From positions 6,570,001 to 6,634,000 of the forward strand of contig NC_060105.1 of assembly GCF_021155765.1 (NCBI RefSeq): a stretch of DNA of 64,000 nt. Reading direction: 5' to 3'. The stretch is from Diprion similis (taxonomy: Eukaryota; Arthropoda; Insecta; Hymenoptera; Diprionidae). Both the position numbers and the translations under genes were made by a program. This document shows, one piece after another, positions 1 through 14,151 of the stretch (the first letter of the stretch is position 1; every line of letters starts with the position of its first letter). The notes under the pieces were generated by a model. That model did no database searches and had not been told where the DNA came from. It saw only the letters and a program-made list of their open reading frames with translations.

Positions 1-2150
1 GCATCTGACGGCTTGTTACCGATGTCGGTGCACCATTTGCGTTTAGTTATTGCCCGTTTCGAAGCGATTACCAGTACAGGCGCTAAGCTGCGATCGCGTT
101 TAACTGATAGCGTGGGCCTGACTCGCCTCGCATGGCCTCGATTCTCCATCCCGTCCAACGACACTCTGTACCAAGCTCGCCTATCAAACACGTAGAAACG
201 TAATGTCACACCGAGTTGCTTGGCGGAAATTACGATGACTGAAATCTCACCGTGACCCGAGGGAAGAGCCTTATAACCTTTTCTCGAACCTAGTCCTGAT
301 GCAGCGCGCAACTTTATCGACGAATTCTTGTATATGTAATATACATATATACATGGATTTATATTGTATATAAAGTTGGGCAAGTGATTTGTTCACCAAT
401 GTCAGTTGTTGGTTTGAACAGGAATTCACGGGATTTGAAGACCGCGATTACGGCTTATCCTGGAAATTGCTTCTTATTATAAGATGAAAATTGACGCAAA
501 TCGATTTTTAAGTGCCGAATGGATTTCCTCTGAACTCCACTTAGATGCCGAAATGTTTGAGTCATAAAGCTATGCGATCGAGATATGGTTCCGACTATAA
601 TATATAACTGCTTTTACTTTCACTGTCTCGAACCATGAGCGATATACACGTTGCATCAAAGCTGGCCGCAGATCAGCTGTTGCAATTCAAGAATGCCATT
701 GTTGAGAGATTCCAGGTCACGAGATTTTCACGCCAAAAAACATACCTACATCTATATAATACGTACAGCCTTATGAAATTCTACGCTTGCACTTGATTCA
801 GCCACGAATTTAAGATTGCTATTTTGCCGCGTGGGGCAGTGTGGTGAATAAGGAAAAGAGAGAAAGAGAAAGAGGATGATGAATGCGGTGCGACGAAAAG
901 ACAGGTAGTTTCTACACGCAGCAAATAAATCAGGCGGAACCATGATGCGCCGTAGGTTCGTCTCGCTTAAGTCCCGCCTGTAAATCATTCCTGCTTTGAA
1001 ATATACTAGCAGAAGGAAAGAGAAAGAGGAAAAATGGGAGAAAAAAAAAAATAAATTGGCTACAGAGATGCGCGCAAGATGTTCAGGGGCTAACAACAAT
1101 GAACGGGTCTTATACCGCAGGCAAATAAAGCTCAGCGTTGTGTCGAGCTTGTGCAAAAACAACGCAAATACGATCTCCGATGCTATCCGTCATTCTAACA
1201 CCTCGACAACCACTAAGATCGGCGTTGCTATTTTCGCCGAGTGAAATGTGAGGCTCTTAGTCAGGATTAGCGAAAATCGATATAGAATTGCGAAAATTTG
1301 TCTTGGACGCTTATTTGCGACGTAGTTTCTCGAATTTTTTTAGAAGATCTTTAAGAAGAGAACTTCAATCTAATCGGAATTAAAATTTTGTATTCTGCAA
1401 TGAATGGAATCAAATTTGAACAATGCGTTACTCATGCGTAGATGCAGATTATTTAATTTTTATATAATATTCGGAGTTTCATATTCGATTTCAACTCGCA
1501 AATTGGCTCTTTAAAATGTCCGAGGTCTGGCAATCACTCAACTTAGCTCAGTATCTTCATAATTTTGACCGATGAGACAATCGCGGTGAAATTCCATGAA
1601 AGAAGCAGATCTGAGTTGATAATTGCAATCTCTTTTTATCTCTCTCTCTCTTTCTCTCTCTGAATAACATGACGCAAGAGCCTCGCGCGCGTTGAAACGC
1701 CGACATCATCATCCGTAGACGTGTAGAATAATTCCGGGTGTCAACAATGTCTTACCATATACGAATAAATAATTGACGAGTAAATATCGTCGATCAGTAA
1801 CGTTTTGAACGGCATACTTGCAGAGTACAAAACGTTTCGAAGGACGCGCGGAAGTGTCTGATGTATAATAATGCGGAGTGTGATTTTATTGACATTCAAA
1901 TATAATTATCGCGGCTAACCGGAGTTGATCGTGGCTGAACCGAAATCGTAGAAATTTGTCAAATACGGAGAAGAATTAATCATCGAGAGAAAAAGTAGAA
2001 AAAGACACTGTCTTGTCTTCTTCCTGCGCATTTTGACACCTATTATTACCGGATTAATTAACAAGGAAACGAGAAAGACAAGTTGAAAAATTGTCGTATT
2101 CGAAACCCTGCAAAGTTTGCGACCAAAATAAACTGGGTATACTCGTACTT
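1..2150. other. Intergenic, no gene recognised
   Basis: No open frame here has recognisable domains or convincing splice context. The longest minus-strand frame (752-1162) translates to phenylalanine-rich low-complexity sequence produced by an A/G-rich tract at 1010-1060. A CT dinucleotide run lies near 1630-1662. Nothing else can be supported. Confidence 0.6.
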
Positions 2151-2597
2151 GGAGGGGCGAGGTTCAAATTATGAAAAGTTTTGAAAGCGCTAAATTCAAA
2201 ATTTTTTGGTGGTGAAACTTAAAGTGAAGACAGGGTGAAATTCCGAATGGATAAAGTGAGGAAAAAGCGTAGCTTCGACAAGTCAAAATGCCGGAAGTGC
2301 GAAAAAGAGAAAATTGAAAAATCTGTAACATCGAAATTCCGGATGATCGAAGATTTTGAGTACCGTGAATTTTTGCCTCGGTGAAATTTGACCACTTTGA
2401 TCTTTCCTCGTTTTGGATTTTCGATATCTTTACGTTCGGAATCCTGGTCATTCTGATTTTCGGTTTTTCTGATTTTAGTAGATTTTAACCTTCATAATTT
2501 TAATCCATCGAAACTCTATTTTCGGAATTTCGCTCTATCGTGACTTGAATTTTCAGAACATTGCATTTCAAATTTGGAATTTCAACCCCACCCCGAC
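2151..2597. repeat. Foldback (inverted-repeat) element, copy 1
   Basis: The left end reads GGAGGGGCGAGGTTCAAATT. The right end, read on the minus strand, gives GGGGTGGGGTTGAAATT. Between them, A-rich sequence with recurring GAAATTCCG and GTCAAAAT-type motifs in the left half is mirrored by T-rich sequence in the right half, so the unit can fold back on itself. The same arrangement (G-rich inverted ends, A-rich then T-rich arms) recurs at 51421-51832. No transposase is visible, so this would be a non-autonomous MITE or foldback element. No clear target-site duplication was identified. Confidence 0.5.
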
Positions 2598-5500
2598 TTG
2601 CAGTGCAAGAACGAAGGGAATTTCCACACTTTACGTAATTGCACGCACAGCGTGCGTAGGTCTTGCGTTTAACGCACCGCCGCTGACTCATTAAAGTCGT
2701 ATTAGGCGACTGGTCTACGATTAATGCAGTCGTCATTACATCTTCCGTTACCCGATTTGCTCCCAGAGACCGTAAAAGACTCGCGTGGCCAACTGCAGAT
2801 GCCGAGGCATCGCGCAGGAATTATATTCACTTCCCTGGATGATCGATGATCGCGGTGGACTTCGGATATAAAGCATCCCGGGAATCGTTGTCGTCGTTGA
2901 ATAAATCTCGTTGTATATACGAGATATATGTTTGAGAAATTTGCGGAAGAATTGAATTCCTGCTCGCAGTTTCTCTGCCAACGGATCGACCGTTCGAATT
3001 TATTTTTAGCCACCATTCAGCGGCTTGTTTCAATCGCGTCATCTTTAAACCGCAGGGAAACAACCGGCCTGGCATTTCTGATTGGTGTTAGTAACCTGTT
3101 TAGGATATACATACGGACAATCGGACGATCTAGACGGAACTGTGGATCTTATTTTAAACATCGGGGATTTCAGTCCCTGGAAATCCCATTAACGTACTTC
3201 AGGATCTACGCAAGGAAAATTTCTGAATCATCATAGATGAAGAATTTTTATCGTTCTTGCAGTTACCTTCAAACTAATTTATTTTCCCCGATTTATATTC
3301 CCTAATTACGTTCATTATTTTTCAATTTATTTAATCGAGCTAAATTTCGTTACTAATTTGTTCTATTATGCTTACGAATATAGAAAAGATGATAGATATT
3401 AGAATAAAAAAAATAAAAAAAAAATAATAATAATAACAGTCAAGACTGGAAATAGAAAAATTTTCGTACAAATGGTTGAATTTTCAGATTCGTATCTAAG
3501 TTCGTAGACGTTGAAAATTATAGTTTCAAATTGTGTAGAGTGAAAAACCCGATGCCTGCAGCGAAATCAATTCCTCAAATTTGTAAATCACATTAAATTA
3601 ATCTCAATTTCAAAACCAGCGTAGAACTAAGAATTTCTCGCAACAAATTTTCAATCCCAAGTATAGAGCAACGTCTCTAATGACGTTTGACATGTGACCG
3701 CGAATTTTCGCTCGCTAAATTCGTTGACTTCAGATGCAACCATCCAATCACCGTCATCGAGGGTCGTTTCGTCCGCCCCAGAAGCGAGGAGATAAAATTG
3801 AGACCAACATCCGGTCCGACGAACGAGTCACTTCCCGTTTTGCGACGGGCTTCCTACTTGACGCAGCCGATTTCCCGTCATTGAGCAATTAACTCGTCAC
3901 TGAAATAAATTGAGCCATTCATTCGAGCGTGTCGAGTGGTTATAGTACAATAACATTGTAAACTCGTCGGTGAAAGATGATCGCTGGTATTATCGGCTCC
4001 GAGAATCTGGTCGACTTGAGGTGACCCGATCGGTTTCGAACGGCTCTTTTTGCCGAGTGGCTGACGGTTCGAAAAAATACGGGACCAATTTTGTCCGAGT
4101 GGAAAAGAGAGGCTGCCGCAGAGACTTGACGCCGGATCGTAAAGCATCGGATCAGACCAATTCATTTGAGGATTTCGCCAAAGCACCTTGTGCGAGCCTC
4201 CGAATCCGGCTTGATAAGCTCACGCTTGTCAGCGCTTGTGGGCTTTATTTCTGGTGATTTATTATACCCGATGAGCATTGGGCGGGTCGTTTAAGCGGCT
4301 ATTTGCAAAAGTTATTTCACGATCACAGAATTATTCACCCCCTCAGAAAAGCTAATGACTCGTAATAAATCCCCACGTTCCTTAACTAGTATTACAAGAG
4401 GTGAAAAAAGGAAAAGGAGCAAAATTGTCTTCTGCGTTTACCTTACGGCGGATGACGACGGCCGCGGATCGGGCTTAATATAGTGGCGATTCTGAACACA
4501 GCCGAGGCGGTGATAAAACCGTTCACCCGGGAGGTCTCAACCGGTGCACGGCATCGTCGTGAGAACTCCGAAGCCGGACCGAGGAGATCGGTAAAAGAAA
4601 ATAATGCACTGCTATAAATAGGACTGAGCTTATCTCTTCGGGAGTCTATGTATAGCTAACGATGCGACGGGTTGCGAAGGTGCCGGGAGAATTTCTACCG
4701 CCGGTTTCGCGACCCCCGTTTTAAACATAAACATCATCCCGTAAATACCGCTGAGAATATACCCTCGTGAAATTTTCCAAGTGCCATAGATTCCTTCGAT
4801 CAGATCGGGTCGTTCGGTCAAAAAGTTTTCGAATAACCGAGATTTATAGGCGTATAAAATCGTCCGAGAAGCAGAATCGATTCTAACGAGGAACATCAGT
4901 TTGGTTCATCATCAGAAACTCACGTATGTTGTAGAACATTGATAACTAAAAGACACGTTTTGTTTTTTATCTGCGGGAAAGTGGTTTAGAGGGGTGAAAA
5001 CAACCCCCAAAGATGGGCACCGAACGAGGTGATTTCTCGGTGATGCACTTGATGGATTTGAATGAAACTAACGCTGAAGTTTTCCTATTCATTAAAAAAA
5101 CATTTCAGTGACGTTGCGATCGTTCTTGAAAAATTGGTCTCGCCATGTATGCGTTGGTATAACGTTCAGCACGCAGAGACGATCTACTTTCGATTGTGCT
5201 TTTACCGAGTACGAGCCAGCTCATAGGATCATTTTACCGATGATCGTGAAAGTACTGCAATTAAAAATCACAACTGTAGATCAAATTCTCGTTTCATCCT
5301 TTTGAGCGTGTGAAAGTGACAGGTTGTCCGATCTGAAATTGGCATTTTGGGGTTGAATCCTGACCTAGCGGACGATTACGAGGATAATTGCGTTTCCTCA
5401 GAGCGGAGTTTTTTTCCCGATCGCTAATTAGCTGATCGGCTAAATTCAGTAGTAGCAGAGAAACGAGGACCTGAAGGAGGCGAGACTAAAAGAAGAAGAA

Positions 5501-8500
5501 GCCAAGAGAAAAAAAGCAAACAAAAACAAAAAAACACCCGACGAAATTACAGGGCACTCGGCGATCCTGTGCGTCATATCCGAGATCGTAAGAGAGACGT
5601 TTAAATGGTAGCCGGAGCAGGGTGCGAGAGCCTAGGGACAACCCGTGGCGTCCTTGCGAGGCCTTCTGAATATATGACGCAAGCCTTCGCGAGCTCGACC
5701 CGAGCGGTCGTAAAGCTTTTCGTCGGAGTTCCAGGAGTCATCGCCTAGGCTCCGTTCTCCGTGTATTCTTGGGTGAGATCGGCAAGGTCGAGGTGGCTAA
5801 AAACTGTGAAATACGTGCCAGGAGGACGGTGAATCGTCCTTTATGCCGGGTGCATCCTGGCCAAGTCAGGACGGGGCTTACGAGCCTTGACCATGGTGTT
5901 TATGGCTTTTGGATCCGCGTGGTTACGTCGCGTACACCGCGTTGTTGGACGCGATTTTCCCGGCTCGAAGGTCGTCGTGACGGTCCGCGTTTTTCACTCC
6001 TCGGACCCGCTGAGCCGAGCCGAGCACTTACGGAAGGTTTATCGGTCTCTCCCTACGGCTTAATTGCCTTGGCTTGGTGTGCAGCTTCAGCAGCCGTGAG
6101 GATACCTCAATTTGACAGAAGTCCCATTCGTTGGGTTGGATCGCTATTTTCTCTCGATCGTCGTCCCTCGTTCATCCTCTGTAAGCGTCTTTTTTTCGTC
6201 TCATCTTCACAGACCAGACCGTTCGAGCATCTCCTGCAGCTATACTCTGCAACGGGTTAAACAGTTAAGCCGAATGTACGGTGGTCACCTTTCCCATTAA
6301 AATGATATCTTCCAGCGATTAGCACCATTTAGATAAAACGTATCGATGGATATCACGCGTTCAGTCTCTAATGGCACGACCCTTTTATGATAAGTCTGAC
6401 CATTGAGCAGAAATTTATGATACCATCGATTTGGGAACCCGCTAGATGTGAGCTTCACACCTTTCACCTCCACTTTTTGCCATTTTTTCTCTCGTTTTCC
6501 TTGACCAAAAGGGTCTCGGACGTATCGAGCCTCGGAGAATCGCCGATCGCGAGTCACTCGAGTACTCCGTGAGTTCGCCCGAGGCCCGATTACGCGTTGG
6601 GACCGAAGTCGTCGAATGAAGAAACCATCGAGCCGGTTACTCGGCAGCTGGCAACTAACCGATGGCATTGAACGACCTTCACGCATCAGGTCCCTGCACC
6701 TTGGTACCAGGAAGAGCGAGCGGAGCGCAGGCGGATTTCGCCTGTAACGACGTTCCCGAGAGCACCTATTCGGCGTCGGATTTTTATCCCGATTCCCTTG
6801 GAAAAGTTGCGGAAAAATTGTCGAACCGATATTCTCGGCTTTTATCCAGCAACTGGAAGTTCCGAGAACCAAGTTGCGTGACTCTCGTAGCGCGGGTAAA
6901 ACGCAGCTACCGGATACCCTCGTCGTTCAATGTCGCCGCGCAATCGAGAGGCGACAATCTGTTAATTAACGAGTACCTAAGCGATTTTTCAGAAATTTCC
7001 CTCTCTAGACACCAAAGATCGCCGCTGAGTAATGGGCTTCGCTTCCAAGTCACTTCACGCTGCGATTTATCTCCGCACGATGCCGTCGAAGGCCAATTTT
7101 TTATCCCAATCTTTAAGGAGAAGAATCTTTAAAGACATGTTCTATTATGCTTTATGCTAAAAGTGGCGTTTGATTATCGACGATTGCACGCCGTTCTAAT
7201 TGTAGCAATCTCCCCGCGTCGATTTCCGCAGGAGTTTGCGCAAGAAAGTATGAACCGTCCTTAATGAAGTATAAGGCCTCTTTAAGACCTTAACTACCCA
7301 CGTTTATACGCACACCACCGTCACTCGATCCAGGGCGACTTTTATACATTCTTTCGTATCCCTCGGCCTTCGGTGAACATCAGTCGTGTAAAAATATGCG
7401 TTCAATCGTGCAAATTTATATTTGAAAATGTGAATACACCGTGATGTAACGATCTTGAATAAAAATTAATAATAGTTGAAGAATGTACGATAATTTTTTT
7501 AATATAATAAATCCCTGATGTATTAATGAAATGAAAATTGGCAAAAATTGTTATCAATAATTTTTCGAATCGTACCTTTTTCAGCATCGAAAATTTTCCT
7601 GCTCAGCGTCTGTTGGGACTCGATGCATCCGGGTTTCGCTTTGTGGTCGTTGAAGCCGTTAGGTGGAGGAGAGATAAGAGCTGAACATACGGTGTTTCCA
7701 CTTATCCCTCGGAGATGAGGTGCCACGTTAATTATGATTTATCAACGATCCGTGAGGCGTCGCGACGCCTCCTCAAATACCTGCAGCCGGCCCTCCTCCT
7801 CCTCTGGGTCTTGAATCGTATCTTCCCATTTCGCGACAACAACTCAGTCCCATATCGGATTGGAGTTATTTTTATCCAGCGAGCAGGAAGTACGCACATT
7901 TCTGTATCGGGCAGACCGCATTTCGATTAAAATTTCGATCTGCAGGCTGCAGCGCGTGTCCTCGTCCGTCTCTCTTGGAAATTACAAGACATTCGTATGG
8001 CAAGTCGGGTAATTATGGATGCAGAAATAACACAAATTATCCACTCAAAGTGCGGCGCTGCAGGCGATAAAGTATTTAAGTGCAGTAGTTGGTGATATTC
8101 TCACAGTATGTGAGCAGTTTCTACAGAGCTTTGGCGTTTCATTAGCTCATTTTCGATCGACCATGGCAAAGAAGAAGAAGAAGAAAGGACGATTTTTCCC
8201 ACGGTCATACACAAAGCGATTTTCAACTCTGCGATATATTTTTCACACAGAAAGCGGTTCGATTTCATTGGAGTAAAAATATTTCGCTAAAATTTCATAA
8301 CTCCACAAACAATATCTAAAATTCGGCATTCATGAAATGGAAAGTTTGTCAGATTTACGAGTTTTCAAGGTACGCAGGAGCGAGAATTCCTCTGATAGAA
8401 TAAGAAGAAGAAGCATTGTGTGCAGGTTTCGATCAGAATAAGAAGCACGAAGATCGCGCTCCGGTCTACGAATGAGCCTTTCACATAACTGAGCGTAAAT

Positions 8501-11500
8501 GCCAAGTCGTACGGGTTTGTTCTCGACTCTACACGAGAGAAGAGTCCTCCGCGCCCTCGCCGGCAAGGCCATAGTCCCATTTTACTACCTGCCAACAGAC
8601 AACGAATAGTTATTCGTCACCTTGTGTCGGCGGATGGGATGCGATTATTGCTCACACGAAGTCACGAAGCCTCTCGGCATTACTGGTTTTCCCCACGAGA
8701 CAAGATTCGCTCCCGAGGGATCAGAAACGTCTCTTCCAATTACAGTCTCTTCGAAAATTTTCCGGGCCCAAAAGTCTTCCGCTCTCTTCAGGAAACGTGC
8801 TCCTGTGCTTGCAAATATTGGGATTTCGTCGCGGCGAGACGTTTTCAAGGATTCTCAGACCGTGGCCGACGTTCGCCGTTTCAAGCTGACTGCACGACAG
8901 GCTTTCTCCCACGATCCTGAAACCTTTTGACCGAGCTGAAAGGTTGCTCAAGAGTCTCCGCGCATGCAGGCATATATAATACTCGGATCGACGCGCCGTC
9001 GCCCGTTTTTCGCAAAATCCAGTCTTCGCTGGAATCGCAATTACGACCCAAAGAAGACGGGATCAACCCACCGTTCCACGATTTTTGATCTATAATATAT
9101 AGTTCCTTAACACTGCAAAATCGGAATTAAGGAATGGTATTACACGCTCGTCGAGATAACGGTAATTGACGATCGACGCTCGATCCTCTCATCGATCTTT
9201 CGACCAGCTATAACGTATTTCTAGTAATTCGACCTTTAAACGTGCCTCCGATAAATCCGATGCTCCTCATATTCTCGGTTCGAGAATTGCGGCTTCCGCA
9301 ACGCTCTTACGGCGCCCGAATAAGCGATATGCGTTATCGGATTGCCCAATGGGCCAGAGGCCCCGGCGTGAATCAGGCCCAGTCGCACCTTCCTACGCAA
9401 CGCCGAATCAACGACCGGACAACCGTTGTGAATTGTTTGTTGATCGAGGCCTCGAGAGGCACGCAACCTTCAAAGTTACTGCTGCTTGGCTTAGGAGAAA
9501 GTTAGGTAACTATCGCGGGCAAAAAACGGTAATTGGTATGGGTCCGTGTAAATGTTTGGGCCTATTTTCAGACACGGGCAAGGATCGTTCTCGACCCTTT
9601 CGGAAACTTCTTTCTACATTTCGGTAATCGAAATAAATCGAGAGCTCGGCACTAAAGATTCTACCCAGAGTCAACCTTATCAATTCAAATGTCCTGAAAA
9701 TTTCTTGCAAAAGATCCCGCATCAACTTTTTTCAAAAGCCAAAAATTTATCAACACAAATTCCTCCTGGAGCACTGAAACGCGGTGCAGAAATTTGCGCA
9801 GAAAAACAAAACTCTTCGAAACAATTCAGTGTTACATAAAAAATGAATTTTCAAGTATGTGTAAAAAATTCCGAGTCTAACGATTCGAAAAACGATCTAA
9901 AAAATCGAGCGCCCGAGTCTTGTACGACGAGAAAACAATTTCAACGTGATTCGTTCTGCTTCTTATACTAAATGGGATGACGCATTCCTGCACATTTCGC
10001 GATCGTTTGATAAGAAGGATTCGCTTTCGCTTCCTGGCAAAAATTTCATCGACGGCAAGCAGAGGGCAGAATTACTCCTACAAACAAATACGCTCGCGGG
10101 TTGAAGACGTTGGTCGAAAGTGAAACTGGCCGAGTGTCCGGATCCGTTTCTCGATGTTGTGGTCCTCTTGTTGCGCAGGTCGTTACCACCAGGTCGCATA
10201 TCCGAAACCCGAATAACATTGATATTGCCGTACGTACGAACGTTGCTTTGCACCTACGCAGAAAGAAGCGGCCAAATAACGAGGCGCGATGTGCGAACAC
10301 CGAACTGCGAACGGAATCTGCTGACCTGAATTCCCCAGCTTTTACTTTCGCAGGACGGAAAATAAAGAGAGTAAAAAAAAACGAAGAAGACCGAGAACAA
10401 GGACGAGGTTTGGGATGATCGGATAACCGTGCCATGTACTGTCTTCGCCTACACTCGTCCTGGTTTTTTTTTCTTTTTCTTTTTGTCATTTTGCCAAAAT
10501 TCTTGACTGAAATTTTTCGAATTCTCGCCCACGATGATCCCTGCCCAATTTGTCATTTCATCGTGTTTTGATTTTGTTCCATAATTTTCATCTCGCTTAT
10601 TAGGCTGTAGACGCGTGGCTTCTGTGGGATTACATATTTGGAATTCGATGTACGTGATTATTAAAATGTCAGACAAGAGAGCAGCTTGGAATTTCTTGAG
10701 AACTCCCATTCCTCCACCTTTTATTTTCCTTTCTTTTTTTTTTTTTCTTGTTAGTTTATTCTCCGACCTCGCACCTACACATATATAAAACGATTTTGCA
10801 CCGAGTGGGTGCGGATTCTCCCCAAGTTATCCAACGCGCGTTGATGCAGTTTCTCAAGCTTATAAGTTACGTCAAAATTCGCGCATCGCGTATTCTTATT
10901 GAAGTGCCAGACACGTCACCTTGCTTGCGTAATCGGTATCTTTTTTCTTATACATGTTACACTCGTAATACCTACTCGTAGATATAAGCGATGAAAGTTA
11001 GCTTCGGCTAATTGATGAGAGCCTGACTCAATTTTTTGGCATCGCTACCACTTGGCTCATTTTTTTTCCTTTTTTTTCCTTTCTTCCTCTCAATGTCTCA
11101 ATATCATGTACTTTCTCAAATTGAACACTATAAATGATCCGATTATTCAGGCATGTCAAGTTTCAATTTACTTCTGAGTGTTATTGTTGACTTCCAAGAA
11201 AATCCGAACTGATTTAACAAAATTAATAATTTATTTTCTGGACGTAGATTTTTTTCTTACTTAAATTCATTACTGAATCTTTAGGAAAAAATTTTTATCG
11301 CGGTATATAGACTGTATCTTTTTTCACTATTTATGCTTCTTAGATAAACAGTTATAAATCACTATATACCGTCGTTATATTAATTCATTTGAATTATTCA
11401 CAGTTTGATTTTTTTGCATTGTCGTAAAAAAAAAAAAAAAAAAAAACGATGACATATACACTAATTAGGGTTGAATTGTACATTGCAATCAGACACTGAT

Positions 11501-14151
11501 ACGCGTCTGTGATGTGAATGATGAAAAAAAGCTGGTAATGAGCCAAAAAAAAAAAAAAAAGAATAAAAGAGAGAAAGAGAGAAAGAGAACAAAGTTTAAA
11601 GCCTAAAAAAGCGTATCACCCGGAATTTCCTACACACGTATTGAATTTACGAACAGACATTATTCGCACTGTCAATAATAATGTGGGAGATCTGAATATT
11701 CATATAAGGTATACGCTAACCGTACGTAACGCGTTGACATAAAAATTGGCACTAGTAGAAAACGTCCGTAATTAAGTATTATAATCGAATCCGACTCGCC
11801 TATATCTCAACTGCCGCTGATTGCCGGTTTCTTATATCAAAAATTTTTTTCATGACATTCCACATACTTACGAACAGGTATAACGTACCTTATATACACA
11901 CGTGTGTGTATACGTACGTGCACAATTTGAAATACCTCAGGAGGTATCGACGTACTTCGCCACACCCAACGACGACCTTGCTCTCTCGATCCTTCTTTCA
12001 TTTTCTCTTCCTTCTCCACCCATTATTGCAAATTCCGTAGAACCTGATACATCACGGGATTTCAAACTCGAATGACACGAGCATGTATCTTATACATTGG
12101 AACGATAACTCAGGCAGGAGCAACAGTTGCAACCTTGGTTTCGAGCAAAAAAAAAAAAGTAAGAGAAAGGTCAGAGGACAAAGAAATGAAACTGCACTTA
12201 AAAAAAGCCGTTTTGTTAAGCTTCTTCTGTTTCACAATAAATTCATCGAACAATATAACGTAAAAACTGCGGAGTTCTGTGAAATTGGACCATCTCATGG
12301 TCATCCGAGACAAAAAATTAGAAGATCCGCAAACTAGCGTGGAATAATTTTATCCCAAAAAACAAGAGTCCTTAACGATTTCTCCACAGAACGAAATCAT
12401 TCGTTCTATAGACCGTAAATTACAGCGACTTTGTAGAATTTGAAATAAAATTTTTTAACGAGGGTTTTATGCAGCGTCCAGCCAGGCCAAGGATGAAGGA
12501 GATAAATAGAGAAAGGATAGTCCTACGGCCGGGAGTGCAGGCCAGAATTCTGCAATTCGAGTTGACGAAGAGATGTAGTAAGGTGCGCACACATACAGTA
12601 TGCAACAGGTATACCAACCCGGGTAAGAGTTGGCGCGAGTATGAATAGCTGCGTGGCATTTTAATACCCTTTGTAGTCCTGAAATTAACGGCAATCGCGT
12701 AGCCGCATCGCGGAGCCGGTTCTAGTAAAGTCCTACGATACAAATTATCGGGCAAGATCGAGTCTGCTGGCGTAAATCAGCGCCACCAGCTATGGGATGA
12801 ACGTGGCTTAACTCCATTGCGTCGGAGACGCGTCCGGGGCACTCCTGTCTATTGTTGATCACACCGAAGGCATGCGGTCTCTGACGCAGTGTGGGTACCC
12901 GATGTCGTATAAAGATTCTAAAATTGGTCCGCGGTCTTAGTTCCGCTTGCCTACGCCAAACCTTGGACTCCGATAATCGTTGTCGGCTGAACTTCCTCGT
13001 CGGGTCAAGAGCCAAGCTTCCAAGTAGCGGACTTGGACTGAAAACAATTTCCTTCCGTCTTTGATGGGTCCTTGAGCTGCACGAATGTCGCAGTGTTGAT
13101 CACTTATGGTGTAAAAGCACTTTGCATGGTGAGAATTTGAACCATGGATAGTTCAGAGGATGCTTTTATGGCGCTATAATCCGAGCTGCGATAGGTCAGG
13201 CTGAACTGCTAAGGTCGACAGTACAGAAAGTGACCAAACTAGTTTTGATCGAAGTTGGCATAAAGTTTGAGATTTACTAATGAGGCTAGTTGTCCTGAAC
13301 CAGTGGAACGGTTTAAGTACCTAACGAATAAACAAGCAGAAATCAAGGTCGGCAAAAATCGTCGCGATCCATTAGGAAGGATCATTGAAAGAAAGAAGAG
13401 ATTAGCTGCGCGTTAAGGCCAAGGCTAGTCCAGCCTCATCGATGTTCAATTATGTAACGATCTTATCGGTGATTTAAACAGAAGCGTTTTCAGCCCGCTC
13501 TAAAGCGACGATCTCTTGTTCTTCGCCCCGTGATGCTTCTCGTTTTTTTCTTCTTTGAGCATTAGAGTTGATCTGCAGATTAACAAGACGCACTGCGTAT
13601 TCGAACGACTCATCATCGCTCCGCAAATTTGACCATGATGATTGGCACGGTAGCGGATACGTAGAGAATTGGACCATTGTTTGCAAATTGATAGTTACCT
13701 CGGAATGCGTAATTGCATACGTATCAGGCAATCGTCATAACTGCGGAGGGGCACAAAGATTCTCATGCACAGTGGTGTCACACTGAGCAGACGAAACGGC
13801 TTATCCCGTTATTCAATCTTCTTCCAGCATGGGAGGCACATCCTGTTCTCTCAACTCTTGTCTAAGATCTGCAGAGACGCAGTTTCAGCTGCATTATAAT
13901 TTGTCATTCAGTATTCTGATGACACTGTCAAAGATGATGGTTTTAAATTCAGCAAAACTGTTCAGCGAGGACTACTGGAGAACACTCTTTGTAATATCAG
14001 ATAGTATTAATTCATAGAAGTCCAAAAGACATTTTCCATACGACAAAGGTCTTTACAACAACCATCCATCTGTTCCAGGTTTTCCTCCAAGCAACATTGG
14101 TCTGGAAAGAGGGAACATCAGCTCCAGGTAAACGAGACGACGTTCTAGCAG
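2598..14151. other. Intergenic, no firmly supported gene
   Basis: Several moderately long frames occur in GC-balanced stretches (5769-6260 plus, 6297-6872 minus, 6662-7132 plus, 12722-13015 minus). They overlap each other on opposite strands and show no motif I recognise. The segment 5570-6260 is locally GC-rich and might be a transcription start region. Poly-A tracts lie at 11426-11446 and near 11546-11560. The first exon of the cuticle-type gene downstream is probably somewhere in the last kilobases of this stretch but could not be pinned down. Confidence 0.5.
5893..6063 (+). CDS. Possible small ORF, 56 residues, unrecognised
   Basis: The ATG sits in a very good context (GACCATGG), inside a locally GC-rich block, and opens a 56-residue frame. 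The frame starts MVFMAFGSAW, continues with basic residues (WLRRVHRVV) and ends at TAA. I recognise no domain, and the first stretch is too weakly hydrophobic to be a clear signal peptide. It could equally be the start of a longer spliced gene, a uORF in a 5' leader, or chance. The only support is the start context and local base composition. Confidence 0.15.
   Translation: MVFMAFGSAWLRRVHRVVGRDFPGSKVVVTVRVFHSSDPLSRAEHLRKVYRSLPTA

Noticed and set aside
5769-6260. Plus-strand frame of 163 residues
   Set aside because: Composition is irregular, no motif was recognised and it has no ATG start (it begins at TTG). The better-placed ATG at 5893 is in another frame.
6297-6872. Minus-strand frame of 191 residues
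   Set aside because: It overlaps a comparable plus-strand frame (6662-7132) and is rich in Arg/Ser with no domain, signal peptide or convincing splice context. Most likely a chance frame in GC-balanced DNA.
12722-13015. Possible retroelement fragment on the minus strand
   Set aside because: Local base composition differs from the surroundings, but no reverse transcriptase, integrase or gag motif could be identified.
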